From the NCBI RefSeq assembly GCF_001982635.1, contig NZ_MKFI01000002.1, positions 1 to 64,000 on the forward strand: DNA of 64,000 nt, given 5' to 3'. The notes beneath the pieces were generated by a model. It did not search any database. It saw only the letters and a program-made list of their open reading frames with translations, and had not been told where the DNA came from. The stretch is from Bradyrhizobium mercantei (GTDB lineage: Bacteria; Pseudomonadota; Alphaproteobacteria; Rhizobiales; Xanthobacteraceae). Positions 36,957-46,430 of this stretch are shown one piece after another; within the stretch, counting starts at the first letter, position 1, and every line of letters begins with the position of its first letter. The translations under genes were made by a program, and so were the position numbers.

Positions 36957-38282
36957 ATGAACGATTTCGTTATGCCGCAGACGCAATACGCGCGCAGCGG
37001 TGACATAAATATTGCTTACCAAGTGGTTGGTGACGGGCCGATTGACCTGACAATAGTGCCCGGTTCAATCTCTCACCTTGAGCTCGTTCATGAGCTGCCA
37101 TTTGTGAGCGGCAATGTGCAACGATTGGGCCGCTTCGCCCGCATCATAGGATTTGATAAGCGGGGTCATGGCCTCTCCGATCGCGTGTCGGGCGTCCCCT
37201 CCTTGGAGGAGCGGATGGACGATGTGCGTGCAGTCATGGATGCGGTAGGGATCCGCAAAACGGTACTGTTGGGCTTTTCGGAAGGTTGCCCCATGAGCCT
37301 GCTATTTTCTGCAACGCACCCAGATCGCGTATCGCACCTGGTGCTCCTCGGTGGCTACATGCGAGCGGGCCACTCGATCCCCGAGAGTCAGTTCAAATCG
37401 CATGCCGACGCGGTAGTTGCGAGCTGGGGCTCGGGACAAACGATGAAGCGCGTAACGGGAATGGCGGACGCGACCAAAGATCAGCTCGCGGTGCTCGGCA
37501 AGTTCGAGCGCATGTCCTGCAGTCCCGGCGCATTCAAAGCGATCATGATGATGGACCGGCGAATCGACGTCGGATCGATTTTGCAGAACGTTAGGGTCCC
37601 AACCCTGGTGCTGCATAGCAAGGCGGACGCAGTGGTACCCGTATCAGAGGGACGGAAGCTCGGGGCCGCAATCCCCGGCGCGAGGTACATCGAATATGAG
37701 GACCTACCGCACAGCTTCATTACTGCCGATTGCGAACGAGTGCTGGACGACATCGAAGAATTCATCACCGGCCACCGGTCCGAGGCAGCGGAAGAGGTCG
37801 ATCGTGTGCTGGCGACCGTCTTGTTCACCGACATCGTGAACTCCACGGGGAGAGCCAGCGAAATGGGAGATCGTCGCTGGCGCGGGTTGCTGGACTCTCA
37901 CGACCGTCTGGTAGCGAATGTTGTCGAGAGGTACCGCGGAAAACTGGTGAGAAGCACCGGAGATGGAATCTTGGCCACGTTTGACGGCCCCGGCCGTGGG
38001 GTCCGCTGCGCACTTGCGCTTGGCGAAGGGGCCCGGCAACTCGGCTTGCCTCTACGCGCCGGATTGCACACGGGGGAGATCGAGGTGCGCGGCAATGATA
38101 TCGGAGGAATAGCCGTACACGTCGCCGCTCGTGTAATGGCACAGTCGGGCGCCAACGAGGTGTTCGTGTCCCGCGTTGTTACCGACTTGGTTGCTGGTGC
38201 CGGACTGAGGTTTTCGGAACGCGGGTCGTTCGAACTCAAAGGCATCCCAGGCTCCTGGGATTTGTTTGCGGCGGCCCAATAG
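36957..38282 (+). CDS. Alpha/beta-hydrolase fused to class III adenylate/guanylate cyclase
   Basis: A 441-residue two-domain protein. Residues 1-272 are an alpha/beta-hydrolase with a full triad: S108 in GFSEG, D224 in HSKADAVVP, H252 in EDLPHSF. Residues 285-440 are a class III cyclase: TVLFTDIVNSTGR with metal Asp D292, then STGDGILATFDG with D336, and AGLHTGEIEVRGNDIGG. Both metal Asp are kept, so it should make a cyclic nucleotide. GGAG at 36947 supports this start over an in-frame ATG 75 bases upstream. The hydrolase part may sense or process a signal; ligand unknown. Confidence 0.9.
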   Translation: MNDFVMPQTQYARSGDINIAYQVVGDGPIDLTIVPGSISHLELVHELPFVSGNVQRLGRFARIIGFDKRGHGLSDRVSGVPSLEERMDDVRAVMDAVGIRKTVLLGFSEGCPMSLLFSATHPDRVSHLVLLGGYMRAGHSIPESQFKSHADAVVASWGSGQTMKRVTGMADATKDQLAVLGKFERMSCSPGAFKAIMMMDRRIDVGSILQNVRVPTLVLHSKADAVVPVSEGRKLGAAIPGARYIEYEDLPHSFITADCERVLDDIEEFITGHRSEAAEEVDRVLATVLFTDIVNSTGRASEMGDRRWRGLLDSHDRLVANVVERYRGKLVRSTGDGILATFDGPGRGVRCALALGEGARQLGLPLRAGLHTGEIEVRGNDIGGIAVHVAARVMAQSGANEVFVSRVVTDLVAGAGLRFSERGSFELKGIPGSWDLFAAAQ

Positions 38283-38474
38283 CCTTCCCAGTCGCGATCC
38301 CTGATGCACACGGCCACCGAAAGCTCGCAGGGCTGCGCTGGTCAATGGCTCCTCCCAAAGTCGCTCAGGCCATTCTGGGGCCTCTCCCGCGCCCGCTCCT
38401 GTGGCTGCTGCATCAGGTCGCTTCCGTGGCGTGCGCCTAGATCGGCGAAAACTGGTTCATTTAGGGTCTGCCTA

Positions 38475-38560
38475 ATTCAAACCAGACTCTCGATTGGTTC
38501 AATAATATGGTTTGACAATCCAAAACAGACTTATATCATGTAGACCATCCAAAACAGACT
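38475..38560 (+). promoter_or_regulatory. Operator-like repeats and promoter before the resolvase
   Basis: The motif ATCCAAAACAGACT occurs exactly at 38518-38531 and 38547-38560, 29 bases apart, with a weaker copy ATTCAAACCAGACT at 38475-38488. A promoter TTGACA (38512-38517), 16-base spacer, TATCAT (38534-38539) overlaps the first exact copy. The second copy ends just before the ribosome site. This suggests autoregulation or resolvase subsites. Confidence 0.6.
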
Positions 38561-38572
38561 CTGGAGGTTCGC

Positions 38573-39196
38573 ATGTTTGTCCGGGCGTACTTGAGAGCAT
38601 CGACCCAGGATCAGGACGCAAACCGCGCCCGGGATCAGTTGACGGCCTTCGCAGCTGAACGTGGCCTACACGTCGCGGCTTGGTACGTTGAAAATGAGAG
38701 CGGTACGAAACTGGCGCGGCCTGAGTTGTTTCGTCTGCTTGCCGATGCGCAGCCTGGCGACGTGCTCCTTGTCGAGCAGGTCGACCGACTGTCACGGTTG
38801 ACCACTGCTGACTGGGACAAGCTTAGGGGTGAATTGAAGACACGTCAGGTGCGCGTCGTCGCGCTGGATTTGCCGACATCGTGGATGATGGCGGCCGGCA
38901 ACGGTGATGAGTTCACTGCGCGCATGTTCGACGCAATTAACGGCATGCTGCTTGATATGCTCGCTGCAGTGGCCCGCAAGGATTACGACGACCGGCGCCG
39001 CCGTCAGTCGCAGGGACAAGCTAAGGCCAAGGCTGAAGGCAAGTACAAGGGGCGCCCAGAGGATGCGCAGCGCAACGCCGGCATCGCCAGTCTACTCGCG
39101 GAAGGTCGCTCCTGGAGCTTTATTCAGGACATGACGGGCTGCAGCCGCGCCACCGTTGCGAAGGTGGCCAAGCGAGCCGCGACACAGCGCCTGTAA
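38573..39196 (+). CDS. Serine recombinase, resolvase/invertase type
   Basis: A 207-residue small serine recombinase. The catalytic serine is S10 in YLRASTQDQDA. Then come the ARPELFRLLADAQPGDVLLVEQVDRLSRL segment with the arginine/Asp cluster, a long E-helix, and a C-terminal helix-turn-helix (WSFIQDMTGCSRATVAKVAKR). CTGGAGG ribosome site. It follows an array of repeated motifs that may be its binding sites. It is probably a resolvase of a plasmid- or transposon-derived element. No partner transposase seen. Confidence 0.92.
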   Translation: MFVRAYLRASTQDQDANRARDQLTAFAAERGLHVAAWYVENESGTKLARPELFRLLADAQPGDVLLVEQVDRLSRLTTADWDKLRGELKTRQVRVVALDLPTSWMMAAGNGDEFTARMFDAINGMLLDMLAAVARKDYDDRRRRQSQGQAKAKAEGKYKGRPEDAQRNAGIASLLAEGRSWSFIQDMTGCSRATVAKVAKRAATQRL

Positions 39197-39685
39197 TCAC
39201 AGCGCGTTCTCAGCGCGATGGGCCGCCCGTAGTGTCCCGCTCGGACGGCTTCGCGTTCAGTAGGCTCGGCCGCTTCAGAGCGGCGGCATGGCTACTGGCC
39301 CTTTGGCGAACGCGATGGCCGCGCCATCCAAATTCTAAAATTCTTCCGCGGCCTTTCGAGATTCAAACGATAGCCCGCCGGCCGCGCTGAGCTTCACGCG
39401 TTGGCGCTTGATGGCCGACCCGGGGAGGGGCCTTGGCCAGGCCGGGTGCCTCGCGCGCTCTTTACGTGCCCCAAAAATATCTAGGACCCCGAAACCGAAT
39501 TTGTAAACGAAGCCGCAAGGAAGCTGCCACACGGATTGATCTCGCGAGGTGTCGCGTCGTAACGCCGCAGATCGCCGCGCCCTATCTTTTTGCGACGAAG
39601 GAAGAAGACACGTCGCGAACAAGCCGGACAGCGCATCAACGGTTACGCGCGTGACTCTCTCGATGCCGTACACAAGGCCCTGAAG
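39197..39685. other. Intergenic region with a recurring motif
   Basis: About 490 bases. TAAACGAAGCC...CAAGG...AGCTGCC (39504-39528) matches 32800-32823. Frames on both strands look eroded (for example 39335-39793 minus), and I do not support any gene. Confidence 0.4.
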
Positions 39686-40813
39686 ATGACGCTGCAGGCG
39701 ATCCCCGGTTTGTCGTACTTCGGTCCTGACCCCTGGAAGGGGTTCGGTGCAGGTGCCATGCAGGCTATGGGCGGCGCGGGCTTTGCGAACCATTTCATTG
39801 GGCGGCTGATCACATCTGACGGCGGATCACACACAATCGATACGACTGGACAATCGGCACTGGGGTTCTTCACGTTTTCGACAACGCTCGCCAATGCAGC
39901 GTCCTCGTTCTCGTTCGGTATCGCGGCAGTGGACACGACCACAGGAAGACCCGGTCGCGGTGTCAGCTCGTCCGGCACCGTCACGTTTGACGTCAAGACC
40001 GTGGTTACGGGTGGAAGTGGTATTCTGGCTACCAATGGCTTCAACAACATCACTCCGACGTCAGGCTCCAAAACGATAGCGAACGGTGATCTTGTCGCCG
40101 TATGCGCGCAACTAACGGCCAAGGGCGGTAGTGACACGGTGGTGCTCAGCGTAGGAACATCGACTGTTCAATTTCAGCGCCCCATCAACACGTATTACAA
40201 CGGCACCAACTTCTTTGCCGGGTCCGCCAACATCATTCCCGGTTTCTTCTTCACTTTCAGCGACGGTGCGTTCGGCTGGCTGGAAATGTCTGACGTGGTT
40301 TCGAGCTACGCCACCCGGGCGTTCAACAGTGGCTCATCTCCGGCAAAGGAGTACGGCCAACTCTATGTTCCTCCGTTCGCCGGCAAGGTGATGGGCATCT
40401 ACGCCTATGCAGCTTGGGGTAACGACTGCACGCTCAGCCTCTACAGCGATCCGCTGGGGACGCCGGTGCAGCAGAAGTCATCGCTGATCGGCGCCAATGC
40501 CGTGACCAGTACGGCGCAGGGATGGGTCATGGACATGTTCGCTTCGCCATACTCCTTCACGGCGGGTCAGCCACTCGGTGCGGTGTTTACACCCGGCGCG
40601 GTATCCATCTCTGCCGGATACAAGACGCTCGCCGACGCCAAGCACCGGATCGTGGATAATGCTGGCACGTCGGGGTACGGGATCAGCCGTGCATCGGGCG
40701 CGTTCGCTAACGCGAACTCCAGTTTAGACCACTATCTGATCGGACTGATCATCAGCGCGTATGACGACGGTGTCGGCGGTGGCACTCGGTTCTCCGCTGC
40801 GTTTGTGGGGTAG
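39686..40813 (+). CDS. Phage-structural-like protein (375 aa)
   Basis: A 375-residue protein rich in Gly, Ser, Thr and aromatic residues with beta-strand spacing and no signal peptide. It has repeated sandwich-like blocks (GFFTFSTTLANAASSFSFG, PGFFFTFSDGAFGWLEM, GRLITSDGG... ) that recall phage tail or capsid-decoration proteins from rhizobial prophages. The frame extends upstream for 96 bases, but the ATG at 39686 begins the ordered part. No other phage morphogenesis gene is nearby, so it is probably a prophage relic. Function is inferred only from composition. Confidence 0.6.
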   Translation: MTLQAIPGLSYFGPDPWKGFGAGAMQAMGGAGFANHFIGRLITSDGGSHTIDTTGQSALGFFTFSTTLANAASSFSFGIAAVDTTTGRPGRGVSSSGTVTFDVKTVVTGGSGILATNGFNNITPTSGSKTIANGDLVAVCAQLTAKGGSDTVVLSVGTSTVQFQRPINTYYNGTNFFAGSANIIPGFFFTFSDGAFGWLEMSDVVSSYATRAFNSGSSPAKEYGQLYVPPFAGKVMGIYAYAAWGNDCTLSLYSDPLGTPVQQKSSLIGANAVTSTAQGWVMDMFASPYSFTAGQPLGAVFTPGAVSISAGYKTLADAKHRIVDNAGTSGYGISRASGAFANANSSLDHYLIGLIISAYDDGVGGGTRFSAAFVG

Positions 40814-41282
40814 GCGATGCTGTCGAAAAAGTCTAGCGAACTGGACGCTCAACTATAGTCCCCGGCTCTTGCCAGCGTCAGCGACATTGCCGAGGTAACA
40901 ACGCAGATGGTCAACGCTTGCATGCTGCGGGAGCACCCTAATCAGGCGATTCTTTCGAGTAGATCTCCTCCGTTGCCCCGCAAGCGGCACGTCTTCAGCA
41001 ATAGGAATCGACTAGGGCGCGTACTCATAAATCCGGAATTGTCCGCTTCCCGGGCTAGGGCAGACATTGGTCCTCACCGGCCGGGAGCGTCTGCAAATGA
41101 CCCTCAGCGGACCCTTAAGCCGGCTTCTTCCGCTGGAGCCGGCAGGACGAACTGTCACAACCCACCGGGCGCGCGAAATCTCTATCATCGGCTGTGATCG
41201 TAACGGGCTTACCGTTTTGTTAGATGAAAATTTCGAGACGTGTGACACTATCGCTTACCCGCTCTCTTGTGAGAAGGTCGCC
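40814..41282. other. Decayed accessory DNA before the serine hydrolase
   Basis: About 470 bases. From 40817 a frame reads MLSKKSSELDAQL, hits TAG, then continues SPALASVSDIAEVTTQMVNA and beyond in the same frame, which looks like a small gene broken by a nonsense codon. GAGAAGG at 41272-41278 is the ribosome site of the next gene. Confidence 0.4.
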
Positions 41283-42437
41283 ATGTCCATTACACGCAGA
41301 AAGATACTCCAGAGTTCGTTACTTTGCGCCGCGGGAATGGTCTACGGATCAGCCCCGGCTCTTGCTCAAGAACCCGCCTTGTCGCCGACGCCGGATGAGC
41401 GCAAGAGATTGGCTCGGTTGGCCGCTGCTTTCATGGAAACCTATGAGGTTCCGGGTCTCTCGGTTGCGATCGCAATTAAGGGAAAGCCTGCCTATGTTGA
41501 GGCGTTCGGCGTCGCAGACCGAGAGGCCGGGGAAGCGTTAATGCCGCAACATCGATTTCGAATGGCGAGCATTTCGAAGCCGATCACGTCGACCGGGATT
41601 TTCACACTCATCGAAGCGGGCAAACTACAGCTCGATAGCCATGTTTTTGGACCAAATTCTATTCTGGGACATGACTATCCGACGCCGCCCGATCGCTCTG
41701 TTATCGAACAGATTACAATTGAGCATCTGCTTACTCACACCACCGGCGGTTGGGGAAACGATAGCAACGATCCGATGTTCTTGAATCAGGAAATGCACCA
41801 TCGAGAACTCATTGCTTGGACGTTGAATCACATGCCTCTCACTGATCCGGTAGGGAAGTCCTTTGCGTACTCCAATTTCGGCTATTGCCTACTTGGGCGC
41901 GTCATAGAAAAGCTCACTAATCAGACGTATGAGCAGTACATCAAAGACAATATCTTAAAGCGCTGCGGCATAACCGACATGGAGATCGCCGGAAATACGC
42001 TAGAGGATCGAGCGACCAATGAGGTCAAATACTATGATCAGAATCCAGGCGATCCGTATGGAATGAACGTCGCCCGGATGGATTCTCATGGCGGTTGGAT
42101 TGCGACGCCAAGCGATCTAACAATGTTCTTCAATCATATCGACGGATTCAAAGATACGGATCAGCTGCTCAAGGATGACACCCTCCGCACGATGACGACC
42201 CCTTCAGCCGCAAACCCTCGCTATGCCAAAGGCCTCTTTGTTAATCCGCAAAATAATTGGTGGCACGACGGCTCGTTGCCCGGAACGGCAACCATTTCCG
42301 TTCGAACGCATAGCGATTTCTGCTGGTCAGCATTTACCAATACTCGATCGAAATTCGGCGACATGGGCTCCGCTCTTGACCGACTTCCGTGGCATATGGT
42401 GGCTTCCGTGGCTGATTGGGCATCCATGGCGAAGTAA
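41283..42437 (+). CDS. Serine hydrolase, class C beta-lactamase/esterase family
   Basis: A 384-residue exported hydrolase. The N-terminus MSITRRKILQSS has a twin arginine (Tat signal, cleaved near ALA at 26-28). Active site: S96-x-x-K99 in FRMASISKPIT, Y196-x-N198 in FAYSNFGY, and a C-terminal HDG in WWHDGSLPG taking the KTG role. These are the marks of the beta-lactamase-like esterase/peptidase group. It may cleave an ester or peptide in the periplasm. Codon use is AT-rich compared with backbone, so it was probably acquired. Confidence 0.9.
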   Translation: MSITRRKILQSSLLCAAGMVYGSAPALAQEPALSPTPDERKRLARLAAAFMETYEVPGLSVAIAIKGKPAYVEAFGVADREAGEALMPQHRFRMASISKPITSTGIFTLIEAGKLQLDSHVFGPNSILGHDYPTPPDRSVIEQITIEHLLTHTTGGWGNDSNDPMFLNQEMHHRELIAWTLNHMPLTDPVGKSFAYSNFGYCLLGRVIEKLTNQTYEQYIKDNILKRCGITDMEIAGNTLEDRATNEVKYYDQNPGDPYGMNVARMDSHGGWIATPSDLTMFFNHIDGFKDTDQLLKDDTLRTMTTPSAANPRYAKGLFVNPQNNWWHDGSLPGTATISVRTHSDFCWSAFTNTRSKFGDMGSALDRLPWHMVASVADWASMAK

Positions 42438-42646
42438 TGCGCCACCTTCCCTGGTGAGACGCTATCTTCATTTCGGGCTGCGGATGTCTCTTGTTGGCCC
42501 TTTGCGACAAATTCCGCCTGTCGCCTCCATGTCGACTCTGAGGGGTAGACCGGACCCAACCGAGATCGGGCAAAACCGCCGCGATTGACCCATTCCAGAC
42601 CTTCACGGAATGCCGGCCTCGACCAAGGCATCGCCGCTTCGCGATC

Positions 42647-44092
42647 CTATTGAGCAACCGAAGGGTAGCTTTGTGGAGCCCAGCGATCGGTCCAAGGGCG
42701 GGCGGCTTCGAGCTGATAGGCCAAGCCGAACAAGGTCGCCTCGGCACCGACGCGAGCGACAAAGTGCGAGCCAACAGGCAGGCCGTTGGCGCTCCAGTTC
42801 AGGGGAACGCTCATTGCTGGTGTTCCCGCCGCGTTGATCACCGGCGTAAAGTCCGAGTTGTCGACGGCTCGCTCGAACAGAATATCGAACGGCAGGTCTG
42901 TGGCGTGTTCGCCGAGACGCTTCGGCGGATGGCGCGCCACGGGCGACAGCAGCACATCGTAGGTTTCAAAAAACGCGTCCAAGGCCCAACTGGCCTGCGC
43001 CAGTTGAGCGACCGCGCCCGCGACCCGATCGGGTGAAAGCGCTGCCCCTCGCTGCGCGAGCCCCAGCGTCCACGGCTCGAAGCTCTCCGTATCGGGCTGG
43101 CATCCGATCCAAGCGCACGTCGCTTGTACCGCGCCAGCGGCCACCACCGCCCATTCATCAAGGAAGGCCTCGATCGCTCTCGGGCCGGGAAACGGCCACG
43201 TCGTCGGCTCCACATTGTGGCCTAAGCTTTCGCAAAGCCGGGCTGTAGAAAGCAGTGCATCGTCCACCTCGGTAGCGGCGATGTTTCCGCTCAGGCCCTC
43301 CCGCACAAGGCCGATGCGAAGCCGCCTGCTGACCGGATCGCGCACGAAGCCCAACGGGCCAAGCCGCGTGTCAGGGTCCTCGGTGAGGCTGAGCATGAGC
43401 GCACTGTCGCGCACGGACCGGGTAAGGACATGGTTGACGGCGATGTCGGGCAGGCCGAACGGCATGGGTGGAGAGCCGTCGCTTCGATTGCGCCCGCGGC
43501 TGGGCTTGAGGCCGAAGACGCCATTGTGGCTTGCCGGATGACGGATTGATCCGCCTCCATCGCTGGCATGCGCCATCGGCGTCATCCCGGCGGCAACCGC
43601 CGCGCCAGCACCTCCCGAAGACCCGCCGGAGGACCGCGCAAGGTCCCACGGATTGTGGGTTGGACCGAACAGTCTGGGCTCGGTCGCGTCGATCAGAGCG
43701 AACTCCGGCGTGTTTGTCCGTCCCACCGTCACCAAGCCGCTTGCCTCAAGCGCCAGTGCGTACGGGGAGCTGTTCGGCGCGATGAAGTTGGCCAACGCGC
43801 GGCATCCGAACGTGTTCGGTGCACCCGCCACCGAAAGCAGATCTTTGATCAGAAACGGAACGCCTGCGAATGCCCCAGCCAAGGCCGGGTCCGTCGTTCG
43901 CTCCCGCGCCTTGGGATAGAGTTTGTGTGTGACGGCGTTGAGCGCCGGGTTGGTGGCCTCGATCCGCGCGATCGCGGACTCGACAAGTTCAGCTGCACTG
44001 GCTTGACCGGACCGGACAAGGTTGGCTTGGGCGGTGGCGTCCATCTTGGCGAACGCATCAACGGCGCCTGGTGGGTGCTGGGTTCGCGACAT
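42647..44092 (-). CDS. Amidase-signature enzyme
   Basis: A 481-residue amidase with the Ser-cisSer-Lys triad: K83 in [11 protein letters not shown], the cis-Ser in [19 protein letters not shown] (about 158) and the nucleophile S182 in [13 protein letters not shown]. Close in pattern to 6-aminohexanoate cyclic-dimer hydrolases and aryl amidases. No signal peptide. Convergent with the serine hydrolase and possibly brought in with it. The amide substrate is unknown. Confidence 0.92.
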   Translation of the reverse strand: MSRTQHPPGAVDAFAKMDATAQANLVRSGQASAAELVESAIARIEATNPALNAVTHKLYPKARERTTDPALAGAFAGVPFLIKDLLSVAGAPNTFGCRALANFIAPNSSPYALALEASGLVTVGRTNTPEFALIDATEPRLFGPTHNPWDLARSSGGSSGGAGAAVAAGMTPMAHASDGGGSIRHPASHNGVFGLKPSRGRNRSDGSPPMPFGLPDIAVNHVLTRSVRDSALMLSLTEDPDTRLGPLGFVRDPVSRRLRIGLVREGLSGNIAATEVDDALLSTARLCESLGHNVEPTTWPFPGPRAIEAFLDEWAVVAAGAVQATCAWIGCQPDTESFEPWTLGLAQRGAALSPDRVAGAVAQLAQASWALDAFFETYDVLLSPVARHPPKRLGEHATDLPFDILFERAVDNSDFTPVINAAGTPAMSVPLNWSANGLPVGSHFVARVGAEATLFGLAYQLEAARPWTDRWAPQSYPSVAQ

Positions 44093-44320
44093 GTATGGCC
44101 TCTCGGATTTTTATGATCTCTCGCTGGTCTCATTCATGGCCGGTGGAGCAACGGTATCAATGCGGGAGAGACGAGAGCAAGTTCGTTGTGGGCTCAGAAC
44201 GGGCAGCTGGGTCAATAAGACAGGCGCTCATATTCGTGACGACCTCCCATGAGGAAATCTATGCGTGGATAGGTTCACCGCTCTGCTATAATAGCCGCTT
44301 GTGGCCGGAGGCGTCTGTGA

Positions 44321-44349
44321 GGGCAGCGCAGAGCGCGTCTGCTCTGCCC
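44321..44349. repeat. Hairpin after the integrase gene
   Basis: GGGCAGCGCAGA and TCTGCTCTGCCC form a 12-bp stem with one mismatch around GCGCG. It lies 6 bases past the integrase stop. The plus-strand translation here is SALPPKSDV, close to the SALPPKADI string of a dispersed rhizobial repeat. It may also end the integrase transcript. Confidence 0.6.
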
Positions 44350-44355
44350 CCGAAA

Positions 44356-44988
44356 TCAGACGTCGACTTGTTCTGCTATTGCGAGGGCATCGTCGACCTC
44401 GATGCCGAGATATCGAACGGTGCTCTCGATTTTGGTATGCCCCAGAAGGAGCTGCACGGCTCGCACGTTGCCGGTTCGGCGATAGATCAAGGTCGCCTTT
44501 GTCCGGCGAAGGGAATGCGTTCCGAACAGATGCGGATCCAATCCGATGTCGGCGAGCCAGCGGGATAGCAGGCGGGCATACTGGCGGGTCGTCATATGTT
44601 CACTCAGCCGTCGGCCAGTGAACAGGTAATCTCCTGACTTCTTGCCCGTAATCCGCAGGTAATCGTCGATTGCCTGCCGGGTCGACTCCGTCAGTTCGAA
44701 TTTGACTGGCCGGCCGGTCTTCTTCTGCCGGACCGTCGCGCGGTCGGCCGAATATCCACCCGGCGCAAGGTCCTCAACTTTCAAGGCTACGACGTCGCAG
44801 CCACGCAGCTTGCTATCGATAGCGACGTTGAACATTGCCAAATCGCGCATCCGGCCTTCGACCTGGAGTTTGGTTCGGATTGACCAGACGTGCTTCGGAC
44901 GGAGCGGCGGCTTTGCGCCGACAATCTTCCCCTTGTTCCAAGGAGCGTGCTTCGAGACGGCGGGGATGGTGCTTGGCGTAAGGGTCAT
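44356..44988 (-). CDS. Tyrosine recombinase, catalytic domain only
   Basis: A 210-residue integrase. Catalytic residues are all visible: R62 (DSKLRGCD), H158-x-x-R161 (THSLRRTKA), H184 (LLGHTKI) and Y193 (TVRYLGI). The N-terminal core-binding (SAM-like) domain of ordinary integrases is missing. The N-terminus is a short segment, so this is the compact rhizobial form. A hairpin follows the stop. It could mobilise the accessory DNA, but no convincing att site was found beside it. Confidence 0.9.
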   Translation of the reverse strand: MTLTPSTIPAVSKHAPWNKGKIVGAKPPLRPKHVWSIRTKLQVEGRMRDLAMFNVAIDSKLRGCDVVALKVEDLAPGGYSADRATVRQKKTGRPVKFELTESTRQAIDDYLRITGKKSGDYLFTGRRLSEHMTTRQYARLLSRWLADIGLDPHLFGTHSLRRTKATLIYRRTGNVRAVQLLLGHTKIESTVRYLGIEVDDALAIAEQVDV

Positions 44989-45133
44989 GTTGACCTCCTC
45001 AGCTAGTGAGGCTGGTCATGTTCAGCGCGGAGAACTTCCAATCCGGCGTCCGCTTCTAGACGATTGGAGACGTACTTGCGTCCAATTCGAGCGATGGCAG
45101 GACCGATTTTGACCCGTTGCAGACATGCCGATC

Positions 45134-45796
45134 TCACGGAGCGGCCCCAATAAACATGTAACTGCCTATCGCGAGGTTGTTCGGAAGGTACAACCTGTTT
45201 GTATCTGGATATAAGTCGACCCATGGAAGCTTTTGACGAATGTCGATCACAAGTGGATCGCTTGTCATTTCAACGGATGCTCCGGCAAACCGCGCGGACG
45301 GACCGAGCACGGACGCGATCTCGTCTACTAATATTGTCTTTGCCGTGTGTGGGTCTTGCGGATTTGAGAACCACAAAAGGCGTGGGAGGTTGTTGAGACC
45401 GAGTTTGCGTTTGCCACGCAGACGCGTGACCGCGGGCAATCCGTCAATCGTGTCCTCAACGCCAAATGCACGAGGAACAAGCCACAGTGCTCCCCATCCC
45501 GCATTGGTGTTATGCTCGCCCCAATCGTTCGCGACCAGCGTCGCGACCACAACGCCACGCGGTCCGAGATCAACCAGAGCAGCCTGACCGCGCAATTCGG
45601 ACGAAAACGACACGAGCGCTGGCATAAGGTGCGCATACCAGATCACTTCAACGACGCTCGAACCTGAATGCAGTTTGCCATCTGTCTCGATATCGATTGT
45701 TAGACGATAGCGGTAACTGTACGTTGGATACGCCCATTGATAGACCGCGACGGCAGCGACGAAGACCATTAGCGTAATAAACAAGGATCGCTTCAT
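45134..45796 (-). CDS. Hypothetical membrane-anchored protein (220 aa)
   Basis: A 220-residue protein with an N-terminal membrane helix (about 5-22, ITLMVFVAAVAVYQWAY) and a beta-rich exported domain (YSYRYRLTIDIETDGKLHSG, SVVEVIWYAHLMPAL, RGQAALVDLGPRGVVVATL). It resembles rhizobial hypothetical proteins of unknown role. The ATG at 45796 is preferred to a TTG three codons earlier. Confidence 0.65.
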   Translation of the reverse strand: MKRSLFITLMVFVAAVAVYQWAYPTYSYRYRLTIDIETDGKLHSGSSVVEVIWYAHLMPALVSFSSELRGQAALVDLGPRGVVVATLVANDWGEHNTNAGWGALWLVPRAFGVEDTIDGLPAVTRLRGKRKLGLNNLPRLLWFSNPQDPHTAKTILVDEIASVLGPSARFAGASVEMTSDPLVIDIRQKLPWVDLYPDTNRLYLPNNLAIGSYMFIGAAP

Positions 45797-46008
45797 GAAG
45801 CACAACTTAAGGGTTTATGACGCGCAATGCACCCGATCTTTGCCGTTGCGTTAACAGAGGCTTGCTTGTTCTGTTCCCAAAGGGTGACGTCCGGTTCTGG
45901 CCCTTAGTGGACATTGCGTTCGTCCGGGTCTTATGTCCGATTTCGGAGCCTAACCGGACTTCAACTATCCTGCCGCGAGGGCCGTTTTATGAGTACACGC
46001 CCTAGGTT

Positions 46009-46430
46009 TCAGCTACTGACTTCGTGGCGCGTTCCCATGAAGTGGATTTCGCAATTTGCATCCTTGGGATCGCCGTCGACTAAAACCTCATCGCAAAACG
46101 TTAGGAAATGGCTTTCGTTGAACACATCCTCGTAGTCGATGCGCCCCCAAACGTAGATACGTTTTATTTTCGATACCACATCGTCAAGATCGGATACGTC
46201 GAGAGTGACGGTCGGAGATTTATAGCTGCCGGTCGGAGTGATATATTCCAAAGGTTTGTCCGGCGATGAGGTCAGGCCGCAATCGAATGCCTTCGGCATG
46301 CCATCCTTACCGAAAATTTGGGTTGCAAAAGAGCTTTTGACGTTCATCGCTGGAGTCTGTCCCCGGTTTTTCCAGTCAACGTGGAGGTGCCATTTGAGAA
46401 CGTGGAGTGGGTTTTCTGCATCGGGCATTG
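46009..46430 (-). pseudogene. 3' fragment of a hypothetical gene, joined to another truncated gene
   Basis: About 140 residues of a beta-rich domain (VLKWHLHVDWKNRGQTPAMN, SPTVTLDVSDLDDVVSKI, VWGRIDYEDVFNESHFL). This recalls the C-terminal half of rhizobial hypothetical proteins that normally begin with membrane helices. The 5' half is missing. Upstream the sequence changes to the truncated gene at 46430-46837. The frame is open across the join, so a chimeric product starting near 46470 is possible but unlikely to be native. Confidence 0.65.

Noticed and set aside
45817..46005. 62-codon plus frame reading FPKGDVRFWPLVDIAF
   Set aside because: Resembles the translated form of a dispersed rhizobial repeat, not a protein.
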